NCBI GenBank assembly: GCA_017640665.1
Contig: JAEPQE010000001.1
Coordinates: forward strand, 1,195,262-1,259,261
Source: Balneolaceae bacterium
GTDB lineage: Bacteria > Bacteroidota > Rhodothermia > Balneolales > Balneolaceae
Reading direction: 5' to 3'
DNA length: 64,000 nucleotides
Part shown: piece by piece, positions 7,830-17,361 of the stretch
Layout of the letters: each line of letters begins with the position of its first letter
Position numbering within the stretch: the first letter of the stretch is position 1
Translations under genes and position numbers: made by a program
Notes under the pieces: generated by a model
Seen by the model: the letters and a program-made list of their open reading frames with translations, nothing else
Database searches by the model: none
What the model was told of the DNA's origin: nothing

Positions 7830-10145
7830 TTGGATACACCTCTATATAAAGACCCTTCAAAAAGCCCGGAAGAACGGGTAAAAGACTTATTATCTCAAAT
7901 GACATTGGCAGAAAAAGCTGCGCAAATGGTAGGGATTTGGAATGAGAAAAAAGATACACTGGTAAGTGAGAGTGGTCATTTTGATATCGAAAAAGCCCGT
8001 AAGCATTTTGGTCACGGGAACGGAATTGGCCAGGTAGGTCGACCAAGTGATGCGGGTAAAGATGAAGAAGCTAGTCATGAAGCCGGGTTTGATGCCCGCC
8101 AAACGGTGGAGTTAACCAATGCCATCCAGAAGTTTTTTATTGAGGAAAGTCGATTGGGAATTCCTGTGGTTTTTCATGAAGAATGCCTTCATGGCCTTGC
8201 TTCAAAATGGGCAACAAGCTTCCCTCAACCAATCGGTTTAGGAGGAACCTTCAATCCGGAACTAGTAGAGAAACTCTATGCTACGACGGCTGAAGAAGCC
8301 CGGGTAAGGGGGGCGCACCAGGCGTTGACTCCGGTAGTTGATGTTGCCAGAGATCCTCGCTGGGGACGAGTGGAAGAGACCTTCGGGGAAGACCCATTTC
8401 TGGTTTCTCAATTAGGAGTTGCAGCAGTTAAAGGCTTTCAAGGGGATGCGGAATTCGATAATAAAAAACATGTGATGGCTACGCTCAAACATTTTGCAGC
8501 GCATGGTGAGCCGGAATCCGGGCAGAATTGTGGTCCGGTCAATATTTCCGAACGAGTGCTTAGAGAAACTTTTCTGGTGCCGTTCAAGGAATCTGTAGAA
8601 CAAGCGAATGTGGTCAGTATCATGGCCTCTTACAACGAAATTGATGCCATTCCTTCCCACGCAAATCCCTGGTTATTAAAAGATGTGCTACGAGACGAAT
8701 GGGGATTTAAAGGCTTTGTGGTTTCCGATTATTATGCCATCTGGGAACTGAATGATCGTCCGGACACGCATGGGCACGGCATTGCCAAAGACAAAAAGCA
8801 TGCAGCCGAATTGGCAATAAAAGCCGGGGTCAATATTGAGCTCCCGGAACCGGATTGCTATAATCATATTGAAGAATTAGTTGGTGAAGACCGTTTGAGT
8901 GAAGCTATGCTCGACGAATTAGTCGGTCCAATGCTCTACTGGAAATTTAAAATGGGTTTGTTCGATGACCCTTATCTCGATCCTGAGCATGCAGAAAAAA
9001 TCTCCGGATCAGAAACGAATAAAGAACTTGCTCTTCAAGCGGCCCGGGAAACGCTCACGTTGTTAAAGAATGAAGGTGATATACTTCCTCTTGACCCAAC
9101 TTCTACCAAAAAAATTGCTGTTATTGGTCCAAATGCTACCCGAAGTCTTTTGGGTGGATACAGCGGTGCTCCAAAAACTAATATAACCATTTTAGACGGA
9201 ATCCAATCCAAAGCTAAGGAACTCGGTGTGGATGTCATATATAGTGAAGGTTGCAAAATAACGGTCGGCGGTCGGTGGGAAGAAGACGCAGTTGTTGTTC
9301 CAACTCCTGAAGAAAACAGAGTCAGAATTGCCCAGGCAGTAAAGGATGTGGAAGATGCTGAAGTAATTGTACTTGCCATCGGAGGTAACGATCAGACATC
9401 CCGCGAAGCGTGGAGCGCTCATCATATGGGAGATCGAACGGAGTTGGATTTGTTCGGTGAACAGGATGAATTAGTAGATGCGATGGTCGCCACCGGAAAA
9501 CCAGTGATCGCTTTAGTTGTTAACGGTCGGCCACTCAGTATAAATAATGTGGCTGAGAAAGCGCAGGGAATTTTTGAGTGTTGGTATTTGGGTCAGGAAG
9601 GTGGGAATGCAGTGGCAGAAGTGCTTTTCGGGGAATACAATCCAGGAGGAAAACTTCCAATCTCAATTCCGAAATCTGTAGGTCAGCTGCCTGTTTATTA
9701 TAATCATCGGCCTTCTGCCAGGCGCGGATTTTTGTTTGATGATGCCAAGCCTTTATTCACGTTTGGGTATGGATTGAGCTACACCAGCTTTGAGCTCTCG
9801 AATGCAAAACTGAACGAAAGTACTATTAGAGCTGAAGGCTCAACTTCAGTTTCTGTGGATGTGACCAATACCGGCGATTGTGAAGGCTCCGAAGTGGTTC
9901 AGATGTACATCCGAGACTGTTTTAGTTCGGTTACACGTCCCGTTAAAGAACTAAAGGGCTTCCAAAAAGTGTGGTTGAAGCCTGGAGAAACCAAAACTCT
10001 TTCCATCCCCATTACTAAAAAATCACTAGCGTTTTATGATATCAGTATGAATTACGTAGTGGAACCAGGTGATTTTGATATCATGATTGGGACTTCTTCC
10101 CGGGATGAAGATCTCACCAAACTAACCCTAACCGTGAAAGAGTAA
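7830..10145 (+). CDS. Glycoside hydrolase family 3 (beta-xylosidase/beta-glucosidase)
   Basis: A 771-residue GH3 enzyme with the N-terminal TIM-barrel domain (residues about 1-370), an alpha/beta sandwich domain and a C-terminal fibronectin III-like domain (about 660-771). The nucleophile is D300 in FVVSDYYAI; KHFAAHGEPESG is the conserved substrate-binding stretch. There is no signal peptide, so it probably acts in the cytosol on imported oligosaccharides. The proposed start is TTG (7830), because the conserved YKDPSKSPEERVKDLLSQMTLAEK N-terminus begins immediately after it and no ATG fits. The xylan context favours beta-xylosidase over beta-glucosidase; sequence alone does not decide. Confidence 0.92.
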   Translation: MDTPLYKDPSKSPEERVKDLLSQMTLAEKAAQMVGIWNEKKDTLVSESGHFDIEKARKHFGHGNGIGQVGRPSDAGKDEEASHEAGFDARQTVELTNAIQKFFIEESRLGIPVVFHEECLHGLASKWATSFPQPIGLGGTFNPELVEKLYATTAEEARVRGAHQALTPVVDVARDPRWGRVEETFGEDPFLVSQLGVAAVKGFQGDAEFDNKKHVMATLKHFAAHGEPESGQNCGPVNISERVLRETFLVPFKESVEQANVVSIMASYNEIDAIPSHANPWLLKDVLRDEWGFKGFVVSDYYAIWELNDRPDTHGHGIAKDKKHAAELAIKAGVNIELPEPDCYNHIEELVGEDRLSEAMLDELVGPMLYWKFKMGLFDDPYLDPEHAEKISGSETNKELALQAARETLTLLKNEGDILPLDPTSTKKIAVIGPNATRSLLGGYSGAPKTNITILDGIQSKAKELGVDVIYSEGCKITVGGRWEEDAVVVPTPEENRVRIAQAVKDVEDAEVIVLAIGGNDQTSREAWSAHHMGDRTELDLFGEQDELVDAMVATGKPVIALVVNGRPLSINNVAEKAQGIFECWYLGQEGGNAVAEVLFGEYNPGGKLPISIPKSVGQLPVYYNHRPSARRGFLFDDAKPLFTFGYGLSYTSFELSNAKLNESTIRAEGSTSVSVDVTNTGDCEGSEVVQMYIRDCFSSVTRPVKELKGFQKVWLKPGETKTLSIPITKKSLAFYDISMNYVVEPGDFDIMIGTSSRDEDLTKLTLTVKE

Positions 10146-10169
10146 TCATTCACACAAAGAGGCGGAACT

Positions 10170-11570
10170 ATGAGCACCAATTCGAAACACGTTTCATTTA
10201 TTGAAAAAGTAGGTTATAGTGCTGGAGACGCGGCATCTAATCTCTTTTTCCAAACTTTTATCGTATATCTGCTTTTCTTTTACACGGATATATTTGGGAT
10301 ATCTGCAGCAGCAGCCGGAACCATGTTTTTGGTGACACGAATTTTCGATGCGGTAAACGATCCAGTAATGGGAATGATCGCTGATCGTACACAAACAAAG
10401 TACGGGAAATTCAGACCCTATTTGATGTGGTTAGCAATACCTTTTGGTGTGCTCGGTTTTTTCATGTTTATGACCCCAGACTTTTCGGAAGGTGGAAAAA
10501 TTGTATATGCCTATATCACTTATACATTGATGATGATTATGTACACGGCGATCAATGTGCCCTATTCAGCACTTATGGGAGTAATTACTCCCAATGCAGA
10601 AGAGCGTACCGTTGTTTCTTCTTATCGTTTTGTGGCCGCATATTGTGGGTTGTTAATCGTAACCGGATTCACCGAGCCTTTGGTAGAATTTTTTGGTGGA
10701 GGGGATGACATTGCAAGCAAACGAATTGGCTGGATGTGGACGATGGGACTTTACGGAGCTATCGCTGCCGGTTTGTTTCTATTTTCATTTTTTTCTACTA
10801 AAGAGCGGGTTCTTCCACCAAAAGATCAGGAGATTGATTTCAAAGCAGATGGAAAAGACTTATTTGGAAACATTCCCTGGGTGTTGATAGGACTCTCAAC
10901 CGTTTTCCAGCTTACTTTTTTGGTAATTCGGGGGGGATCTTTTGCCTTTTATATTAATTACTACATTGGCGATCACTCGCTTACCCTATTTGGTCAAACC
11001 ATCGAACTGGGGTTAAATTATTTTCTTACATCCGGTGCTTTGGCAACCTTAGTTGGTGCAATTTTAACAAGTAAGGTTACCAACCTGATCGATAAGAAAT
11101 ACTCTTATGGAGCTTTTTTAGGGATAGCAGCACTACTAAGTATCGCTTTTTTCTTTTTAAGTCCTGACCAAATAGGTCTGATTTACGGAGTAAATATAGT
11201 TGCGAGTTTTTTACTCGGACCAGTGGCTGTATTGCAATGGGCAATGTATACTGATACTGCCGATTACGGAGAATGGAAATTTGGTCGTCGGGCTACGGGA
11301 TTAATTATGGCGGCCTCTCTTTTTGCTCTTAAACTCGGGGTTGCTCTCGGCGGAGCTATTACGGGCTGGGTTCTTTCAGGTTATGGGTTCGAATCCGGGG
11401 TTGACCAAACTACCGAATCTCTCGAAGGTATTTTAATGCTGGTAAGCATCATCCCGGCCATATTTGGAGTGGCATGTTTTGTGATTATGTTTTTCTATCC
11501 GCTTACCAACCAAAAGATGAAAGAGATCGAAGCGGATTTAATAGCTCGAAGAGGGATTGCCTCAGAATAA
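10170..11570 (+). CDS. GPH-family sugar:cation symporter (MFS-type), probable xyloside importer
   Basis: A 466-residue integral membrane protein with about 12 hydrophobic segments. The segment after the second helix, DRTQTKYGKFRPYLMW, is the signature of the glycoside-pentoside-hexuronide:cation symporter family (XynB/XylP/YicJ-like). An AGAGG Shine-Dalgarno stands a few bases before the ATG. It lies 24 bases after the GH3 gene, so a co-transcribed pair of importer plus cytosolic glycosidase is likely. Xylobiose or longer xylosides as substrate is inferred from context. Confidence 0.92.
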   Translation: MSTNSKHVSFIEKVGYSAGDAASNLFFQTFIVYLLFFYTDIFGISAAAAGTMFLVTRIFDAVNDPVMGMIADRTQTKYGKFRPYLMWLAIPFGVLGFFMFMTPDFSEGGKIVYAYITYTLMMIMYTAINVPYSALMGVITPNAEERTVVSSYRFVAAYCGLLIVTGFTEPLVEFFGGGDDIASKRIGWMWTMGLYGAIAAGLFLFSFFSTKERVLPPKDQEIDFKADGKDLFGNIPWVLIGLSTVFQLTFLVIRGGSFAFYINYYIGDHSLTLFGQTIELGLNYFLTSGALATLVGAILTSKVTNLIDKKYSYGAFLGIAALLSIAFFFLSPDQIGLIYGVNIVASFLLGPVAVLQWAMYTDTADYGEWKFGRRATGLIMAASLFALKLGVALGGAITGWVLSGYGFESGVDQTTESLEGILMLVSIIPAIFGVACFVIMFFYPLTNQKMKEIEADLIARRGIASE

Positions 11571-11592
11571 CTGTATTCAGAAAAAAAGTAAT

Positions 11593-13947
11593 ATGTATTT
11601 AAGAAACCGCTCGTTCATACAATCAGTTCTACTCATAGTCTTAATATTTTATTCAATAAAAGATGTGCAAGCTCAGTCAGCAATCGATTATGCAAACAAT
11701 GGAAGTTTTGAAGACTTTGCTACAGGTGTTTTATCCGGAAGCGATTTAGGCTGGACTTTTAACACAAATGCAAATGGAGCAATAAGTACTTTTGAAATTA
11801 TTGAAGATTCCCAGGATAGCGATGGAAGAGCTTTAAAAATATCTATTGGAGATTTTAATAATGGGGATGACTGGAATATCGAAGCAGTAAATGATAATCT
11901 GGTGGTAACTGCAGGTATTACATACAGTATCTCTGTTTGGTTAAAAGCAGATTTAATAAGTCGCACTGCAAGGATGTATATGGGGCTGCCAGCTAGTGGT
12001 GATTGGGCAAGGTTTGGCCAATTTGATGCTGTCTTGGATACCGTTTGGACAAAGTATGAACTTGAATACACTGCTACTCAGCTAGATGAAGAAAATACAA
12101 TGAGGTTCGAGATCCCGCTAAACTTTGCAGACAACACAGGTGGAGCTATTTATGTCGATAACCTGAAAGTACTTGGAGTTGATCCTGATGGACCACAAAA
12201 CCCAAACGGTAGTTTTGAAGATTCAGAGGTTACAGAAAGGGCAGATACTGCGGAGGTTACTGGCTGGGTGTTCGAGCTTCAGGATACAGGTGAAGCTACT
12301 TTCGCCATTGTAGATGACATAGTTAAAGATGGCGAAAGGGCATTAAGAGTAGATATAACGACTCAGGGCTCAAATGATTGGAGTATACAGGCTATCAATG
12401 AGCTGTTTAGAGTAGAAGAAGGTGTTGAATATACTTTTTCGGCTTGGGCTAAAGCCAGTGAGGCAGGAGGAACTGCAAGTTTTACCGTTGGAAATCCGGC
12501 TTTCATGGAATTTGGAAGGATTGGTAGTGAACAAGTGAGTTTAACTACCGAATGGCAGGAGTTTTCATTTAAGTTTGAGGGCGGTACTTCAGATACAGTA
12601 GGGCGAGCTCCTATTCACTTGAGCTTAGCAGGAAATGCTGGAAAAAGTATTTGGATTGACAGTGTTAGAATCCAAAAACCCATTGAACCGGATACGGTCT
12701 ACCAGCCAATAGCCAGAGACAAACCAAAGTTTTTAGGCAATGTTTATAGCCCTAATCAGGCGCCAAGGTTTGAGCAATACTGGAATCAGGTAACACCCGA
12801 AAATGCCGGGAAGTGGGGCTCGGTTGAAGATACAAGAGACGTGATGAACTGGTCGCAAATGGATGACGCTGCGAGTTTGGCTCAGGAAAATGGATTTCCT
12901 TTAAAATTCCATGTACTGGTTTGGGGAGATCAACAACCTCTTTGGCTAAAATCACTGTCACAGGAAGAGCAACTGAAAGAAATTACAGAATGGTTTGAAG
13001 CAGTCGCTGAACGGTATCCTCAGCTGGAATGGGTTGAAGTGGTTAATGAGCCTCTGCACGATCCACCTTCTGACGATCCCAACGATGATGATAGTGGAGG
13101 TTATATTGAAGCACTTGGAGGTTCCGGAACAACAGGCTGGGATTGGATCATTACTTCTTTTGAAATGGCACGGGAAATTTTCCCGGATTCCGTAAAGTTG
13201 ATTATGAACGATTATAGTATTCTGGGGAATACATCAAATACAGCCGCTTATAAAAGCATAATTGAGTTGCTTCAGGATCGTGATCTTATTGATGGAATCG
13301 GTGTTCAGGCACATGCTTTTTCTACAAAAAATTCCAATGAGTTTGGATTAAATAACAGCTTAAATTCACTTGGAGAAACAGGTTTACCAATCCAGATTAC
13401 AGAGCTGGATATAGATGGAAATCCAGACGGGAGTAACGCTCAATCTGATCAGGCGCAGCTCGATGAATATAAACGAATATTTCCACTGTTTTGGGAGCAC
13501 GAATTTGTAGAAGGAATAACACTTTGGGGGTGGCAAATCGGGCATTGGAGAACCGAACAGGAGGCATTCATTATACACGCTAATAATGAAGAAAGACCAG
13601 CACTTACATGGTTGCGGGAATACGTTGAAAGTACTGAGTTGATCGTGTCTAATGAGGAAAGCTCAGATAGCAAGTTATCAGCCGATAGTTTCGAATTATC
13701 CCAAAACTATCCAAATCCTTTCAATCCTTCTACTCAGATAGCTTACTCAGTGCCCTATACTTCTGATGTTTCAATAAAAGTTTATGATATCACCGGAAGA
13801 GTGGTTCAGATACTTATCGACAGGCAACATAATGTGGGAAGTTATACAGTCAACTTTAACGCTTCTACACTTTCTACAGGAATTTATTTCTATGAAATTC
13901 GGTCAGGCACTTTCCGGAAAGTGAAGAAGATGATGCTTATTAAATAG
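11593..13947 (+). CDS. Secreted modular GH10 xylanase with two CBMs and a T9SS sorting domain
   Basis: A 784-residue modular enzyme: signal peptide (1-28), two tandem carbohydrate-binding modules of the CBM4/9 type (about 30-198 and 205-365, each opening with an N-G-S-F-E-D repeat), a GH10 catalytic domain (about 375-688) and a C-terminal type IX secretion sorting domain (about 705-784, containing QNYPNPFNPSTQI and ending KKMMLIK). The acid/base is E486 in VVNEPL and the nucleophile is E604 in ITELDIDG. I use ATG 11593 because the signal peptide starts there; a TTG at 11557 would overlap the transporter gene. The product is expected at the cell surface or released, attacking polymeric xylan. 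Confidence 0.93.
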   Translation: MYLRNRSFIQSVLLIVLIFYSIKDVQAQSAIDYANNGSFEDFATGVLSGSDLGWTFNTNANGAISTFEIIEDSQDSDGRALKISIGDFNNGDDWNIEAVNDNLVVTAGITYSISVWLKADLISRTARMYMGLPASGDWARFGQFDAVLDTVWTKYELEYTATQLDEENTMRFEIPLNFADNTGGAIYVDNLKVLGVDPDGPQNPNGSFEDSEVTERADTAEVTGWVFELQDTGEATFAIVDDIVKDGERALRVDITTQGSNDWSIQAINELFRVEEGVEYTFSAWAKASEAGGTASFTVGNPAFMEFGRIGSEQVSLTTEWQEFSFKFEGGTSDTVGRAPIHLSLAGNAGKSIWIDSVRIQKPIEPDTVYQPIARDKPKFLGNVYSPNQAPRFEQYWNQVTPENAGKWGSVEDTRDVMNWSQMDDAASLAQENGFPLKFHVLVWGDQQPLWLKSLSQEEQLKEITEWFEAVAERYPQLEWVEVVNEPLHDPPSDDPNDDDSGGYIEALGGSGTTGWDWIITSFEMAREIFPDSVKLIMNDYSILGNTSNTAAYKSIIELLQDRDLIDGIGVQAHAFSTKNSNEFGLNNSLNSLGETGLPIQITELDIDGNPDGSNAQSDQAQLDEYKRIFPLFWEHEFVEGITLWGWQIGHWRTEQEAFIIHANNEERPALTWLREYVESTELIVSNEESSDSKLSADSFELSQNYPNPFNPSTQIAYSVPYTSDVSIKVYDITGRVVQILIDRQHNVGSYTVNFNASTLSTGIYFYEIRSGTFRKVKKMMLIK

Positions 13948-14122
13948 CAAATTGCTTTCACAATAAGATAAATAGCTTGCCTTGAAAAGGAGGACTATTT
14001 TTATATTAAATTTTTAACAAAATAGTCGAACATACAGCTCAAAAAAGCGCTTACAGTACTTTAAAGTAGGTTTTTCGATTGAAAAAGATTGATTTCAAGA
14101 AGTATAAATTGCAGTTTGAGGC

Positions 14123-14782
14123 ATGCACTCACTCAAACTTGAAAAGCTAAATCAGTCTTTATCTTCGTCTCTTGTAGATGCCCGGCTTGCCTACATTTTA
14201 AACAAGTTTATGAACAGAGCATTAGTAACCACCTCGTTTGGAGCAACCTCTGTTTTACTCCTCCACATTCTTGCCCGTGTAAAACCGGGATTTCCAATTC
14301 ACTTTGTAGATACAGGGTTTTTATTTCAGGAAACCCACGAATATATGGAAGGGCTTATCCGCATGCTCGACCTAAATGTAATAACACACAAACCCGATGT
14401 AAGCAAACACGAAGCTGCAAAAATCGAGCGCCTGTGGGAAACCGATCCGGATGCTTGCTGCGGCACAAATAAGGTAGCTCCCTTAGAAAAAGTAAAGGAG
14501 AAACATGCTGTCTGGATTTCAGGGTTATTGGGTTACCAGAATGGGTATCGTTCGGGCTTAGATATCTTTCAGGAGAGGAGTGATATCTACCGTTTCTATC
14601 CATTAATTGATTGGACTGAAGCTCAGGTGAAAGACTATTTTGAATACTTTGGACTGCCACACCATCCGTTAGAACGAATGGGTTTCAGCTCTTTGGGGTG
14701 TACGCATTGTACCGTTAAGGGAACGGGCAGAGATGGTAGGTGGAGTGGGTTAGATAAGTCTGAGTGTGGCCTACATACTTAA
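14123..14782 (+). CDS. cysH: APS/PAPS reductase
   Basis: A 219-residue member of the phosphoadenylyl/adenylyl-sulfate reductase family, which reduces activated sulfate to sulfite in the cytosol. The conserved FVDTGFLFQETHEY, RFYPLIDWT and C-terminal ECGLH motifs are present; the last carries the catalytic Cys. The paired Cys motifs DACCGTNK and GCTHCT indicate a [4Fe-4S] cluster, the mark of plant/bacterial-type APS reductases. It stands alone with no other cys gene beside it and overlaps the convergent cutA gene by 12 bases at the 3' end. I saw no SAM-riboswitch-like structure in the 175-base upstream gap. Confidence 0.92.
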   Translation: MHSLKLEKLNQSLSSSLVDARLAYILNKFMNRALVTTSFGATSVLLLHILARVKPGFPIHFVDTGFLFQETHEYMEGLIRMLDLNVITHKPDVSKHEAAKIERLWETDPDACCGTNKVAPLEKVKEKHAVWISGLLGYQNGYRSGLDIFQERSDIYRFYPLIDWTEAQVKDYFEYFGLPHHPLERMGFSSLGCTHCTVKGTGRDGRWSGLDKSECGLHT

Positions 14783-15112
14783 TTCAGCTTTCGATTCTGT
14801 AGTGAGCCAGTCGAGGTAATCTTTGTTTCCTTCATCTTCAGTAATGGTCATAGACACCACACAGGGACAATCGTAACTATGCAATTCTTTAACCCGCTCT
14901 GTAAGCTTTTGAACTTTCGAGTAGTGCGTTTTTGCAATTAAAACACACTCCTTTGCTTCTTCAACTTTCCCCTGCCAGCGGTATATCGATTCCATCCCAT
15001 CAATAATATTGACGCAGGCCACCAGATGGTTTTCTACTAAATCGAGGCCAATTTTTTTTGCTTCTTTTTTGTTTGATGTGGTGATATAAATGTATCGAAG
15101 ATTGTAGTACAT
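14771..15112 (-). CDS. cutA: Divalent-cation tolerance protein CutA
   Basis: A 113-residue CutA1-family protein, a small trimeric cytosolic protein associated with copper and divalent-cation tolerance, of unclear biochemical role. Family features visible are YITTSNKKEAKKIGLDLVENHLVACVNII, the YRWQGKVEEAKECVLIAKT core and SYDCPCVVSM near the C-terminus. Length is typical. It is convergent with cysH and overlaps its end by 12 bases. Confidence 0.92.
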   Translation of the reverse strand: MYYNLRYIYITTSNKKEAKKIGLDLVENHLVACVNIIDGMESIYRWQGKVEEAKECVLIAKTHYSKVQKLTERVKELHSYDCPCVVSMTITEDEGNKDYLDWLTTESKAELSM

Positions 15113-15242
15113 AATGATTAGTTAAAGTGAGCAGAAGTATCCTTAAAATAGAATTCTTACTAAGAAGAGAAAGTAGAATTAATTGGGTATCAAAAATGGA
15201 TTTTAAATTCTATAACCCTTAACTTTGCAAGCTCTGAAATTT

Positions 15243-15326
15243 GCGAGAGTGGCGGAATTGGTAGACGCGCTAGATTTAGGATCTAGTATCTTAATCGATG
15301 TGGGGGTTCGAGTCCCCCCTCTCGTA
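15243..15326 (+). tRNA. tRNA-Leu (anticodon UAG)
   Basis: An 84-base class II tRNA. The acceptor arms GCGAGAG and CTCTCGT pair with one G-U at the end, discriminator A at 15326. The anticodon stem CTAGA/TCTAG encloses loop TTTAGGA, giving anticodon UAG (reads CUA). A long variable arm and the T-loop GGTTCGAGTCC are present. CCA is not encoded. It lies 62 bases before the trigger factor gene and may be co-transcribed with it. Confidence 0.97.
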
Positions 15327-15388
15327 CTTTCCTATCTAAACTATCCTGTTTTTTACTTATTGAATCCACAAAACAAAGCGGAGCACAC

Positions 15389-16666
15389 GTGAACATTTCT
15401 GTGAAAGAAATTACTTCTGTAGATAAAGAAGTAACCCTTAAAGCTAACCGGGAAGAACTACAGCCAAAATTCGATAAAGCCTTTAAAAAATATCAGGGGC
15501 AAATTACATTGCCGGGCTTCCGTCCGGGCAGGGTACCTCTATCTCTGGTGAAGAAGAGGTTTGGGAACGACATCGAGATTGAAGAAATCAATAAATACAT
15601 TCAGGAGGTTTTTGAAAAGGATGTAGTAGAAGAGCACAAACCGGTTGGTGAAACTCAGATGATTGATTTCCAATGGGAAAACGACGAGTTGGAAGTAGTC
15701 TTCAAAATTGGTGCAAAGCCGGAGATTGAGCTTATTGATCTCAAAAAGGCAAAAGTGAATAAGATGGTTCATGACGTGACCGATAAAGAAGTTGAAGAAG
15801 AGATTGAGCGAAGTCTTGAGCGTGAGAGTAGCTGGGAAGATGTAGATGCCAAAATCTCCAAAGACCATCGCGTAGTAGTGGATGTTGAGTCTGTTACACA
15901 TGGCGATGTGGATGAAGATCAGACACTGGATTTACGTGAAGAAAGTACAGCAGATTTTCTGAAGGCGTTGAAAGGGCATAAGGTTGGCGATGTTGCTGAA
16001 ATGAAGATGGATCACGATGATCATAAAGACGAGATTAAAATAACCGTTAAAAAAGTTCAAAAGCCTATAAAAGCTGAACTGGATGAAGAATTCATCAAAA
16101 AGAATAGTAACGGCGAAGCCAAGAACGAAGATGAATTCAAGAGTTTCATCAAAAGCAGAATGCAGCAGTATTACGACCAGACTGCAGACGATATGTTCAA
16201 GAGTGAAGTAGTTGAAACCTTAGTTGATGCGCACGAATTTGATGTGCCGGATGCATTTGCCGAGCAGGTTAAGAGCTCGTATGTGCAACAGCTAAAGCAA
16301 CAGTATGGCGATAAACTACCGGAAGACTTTGATGAGCAGTCATATAGAGAAGAAATGAGCGAACAGGCTAAGACGGAATCCAAGTGGTACTTCATCAGCC
16401 AGAAATTGCAAGAAACATTTGAAGATATCGAAATAAAACCCGAAGATATCGATGAGTTCATTTCCATTGAAGCTGCACGATATGGTGCGACTGTTGATCA
16501 GCTGAAAGGCTATTACGCTCAAAACCCGAATATGCTCGAATCACTCCGAAGTAGTATCAGAGAGAATAAAGTATTCGACAAACTTCAGGATGAGGTAACC
16601 ATCAAAGAGCTGGACAAAGACGCCTATCAGAAGTATCAGGAAAAGAAGTCGAAGAAAAAGAAATAA
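15389..16666 (+). CDS. tig: Trigger factor (ribosome-associated chaperone)
   Basis: A 425-residue trigger factor that binds nascent chains at the ribosome exit. The ribosome-binding signature GFRPGRVPLSLVKKRFG is at about residues 43-59; the middle PPIase-like region (about 150-240) is rich in Asp/Glu and diverged, and the C-terminal helical arm ends in a Lys-rich tail. The start is GTG (15389), which fits the conserved MNISVKEI opening. It precedes clpP by 15 bases and clpX follows, the widely conserved tig-clpP-clpX order. Confidence 0.95.
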   Translation: MNISVKEITSVDKEVTLKANREELQPKFDKAFKKYQGQITLPGFRPGRVPLSLVKKRFGNDIEIEEINKYIQEVFEKDVVEEHKPVGETQMIDFQWENDELEVVFKIGAKPEIELIDLKKAKVNKMVHDVTDKEVEEEIERSLERESSWEDVDAKISKDHRVVVDVESVTHGDVDEDQTLDLREESTADFLKALKGHKVGDVAEMKMDHDDHKDEIKITVKKVQKPIKAELDEEFIKKNSNGEAKNEDEFKSFIKSRMQQYYDQTADDMFKSEVVETLVDAHEFDVPDAFAEQVKSSYVQQLKQQYGDKLPEDFDEQSYREEMSEQAKTESKWYFISQKLQETFEDIEIKPEDIDEFISIEAARYGATVDQLKGYYAQNPNMLESLRSSIRENKVFDKLQDEVTIKELDKDAYQKYQEKKSKKKK

Positions 16667-16681
16667 TTCATTTAGACAGCC

Positions 16682-17335
16682 ATGATTAAGCAACCTATTT
16701 TTGAACAACCCCTTTACGAAAACGGTCATCACGCCATAGAGAGCAATTTGGTTCCGATGGTGATTGAAACCACAAGCCGTGGAGAGCGAGCCTATGACAT
16801 TTACTCGCGCTTATTAAAAGACCGGATTATCATTTTGGGGAGCGCAATCAATGATGTGGTTGCAAGTACCATTGTGGCACAGATGTTATTTTTAGAATCT
16901 GAAGATCCCGAAAAAGACATTAATCTTTATATCAACAGCCCCGGTGGAGTTGTGTCTTCCGGCTTGGCGATTTATGATACTATGCAGCACATCAAATGCG
17001 ATGTTGCCACCACGTGCATGGGTATGGCAGCAAGTATGGGCGCAGTGCTACTTACAGCCGGAACTGCAGGAAAAAGAAGTTGTCTTCCAAATGCACGGGT
17101 GATGATTCACCAGCCTTTGGGTGGCGTTCAGGGTCAGGCCAGCGATATCGAAATTGAAGCCAGAGAAATTCTGCGTACCAAAAAACAACTAAGTCAGATC
17201 ATTGCAGACCACGCTGGTAAAACACTGGATGATATCCTGCAGGATTCTGACCGAAATAACTGGATGACGGCTGACGAAGCTAAGAAATATGGCTTAGTTG
17301 ATAATGTGATTGCACGGGCACCAGCTGCTAAATAG
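16682..17335 (+). CDS. clpP: ATP-dependent Clp protease proteolytic subunit
   Basis: A 217-residue serine peptidase of the ClpP family that forms the proteolytic chamber used by ClpX. The catalytic Ser lies in GMAASMGA and the His in MIHQPLGG, with the conserved YINSPGG oxyanion loop. Length is within the family range, with a short N-terminal extension ([14 protein letters not shown]) that may be removed on maturation. It sits between tig (15 bases upstream) and clpX (26 bases downstream), consistent with one operon. Confidence 0.97.
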   Translation: MIKQPIFEQPLYENGHHAIESNLVPMVIETTSRGERAYDIYSRLLKDRIIILGSAINDVVASTIVAQMLFLESEDPEKDINLYINSPGGVVSSGLAIYDTMQHIKCDVATTCMGMAASMGAVLLTAGTAGKRSCLPNARVMIHQPLGGVQGQASDIEIEAREILRTKKQLSQIIADHAGKTLDDILQDSDRNNWMTADEAKKYGLVDNVIARAPAAK

Positions 17336-17361
17336 TAAGATTTTTATTAAGTTTAGCTGAT

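Noticed and set aside
13948-14122. Possible SAM riboswitch before cysH
   Set aside because: The spacer has no SAM-riboswitch-like conserved core or multi-stem pattern; only a weak AAATAG/CTATTT pairing is visible.
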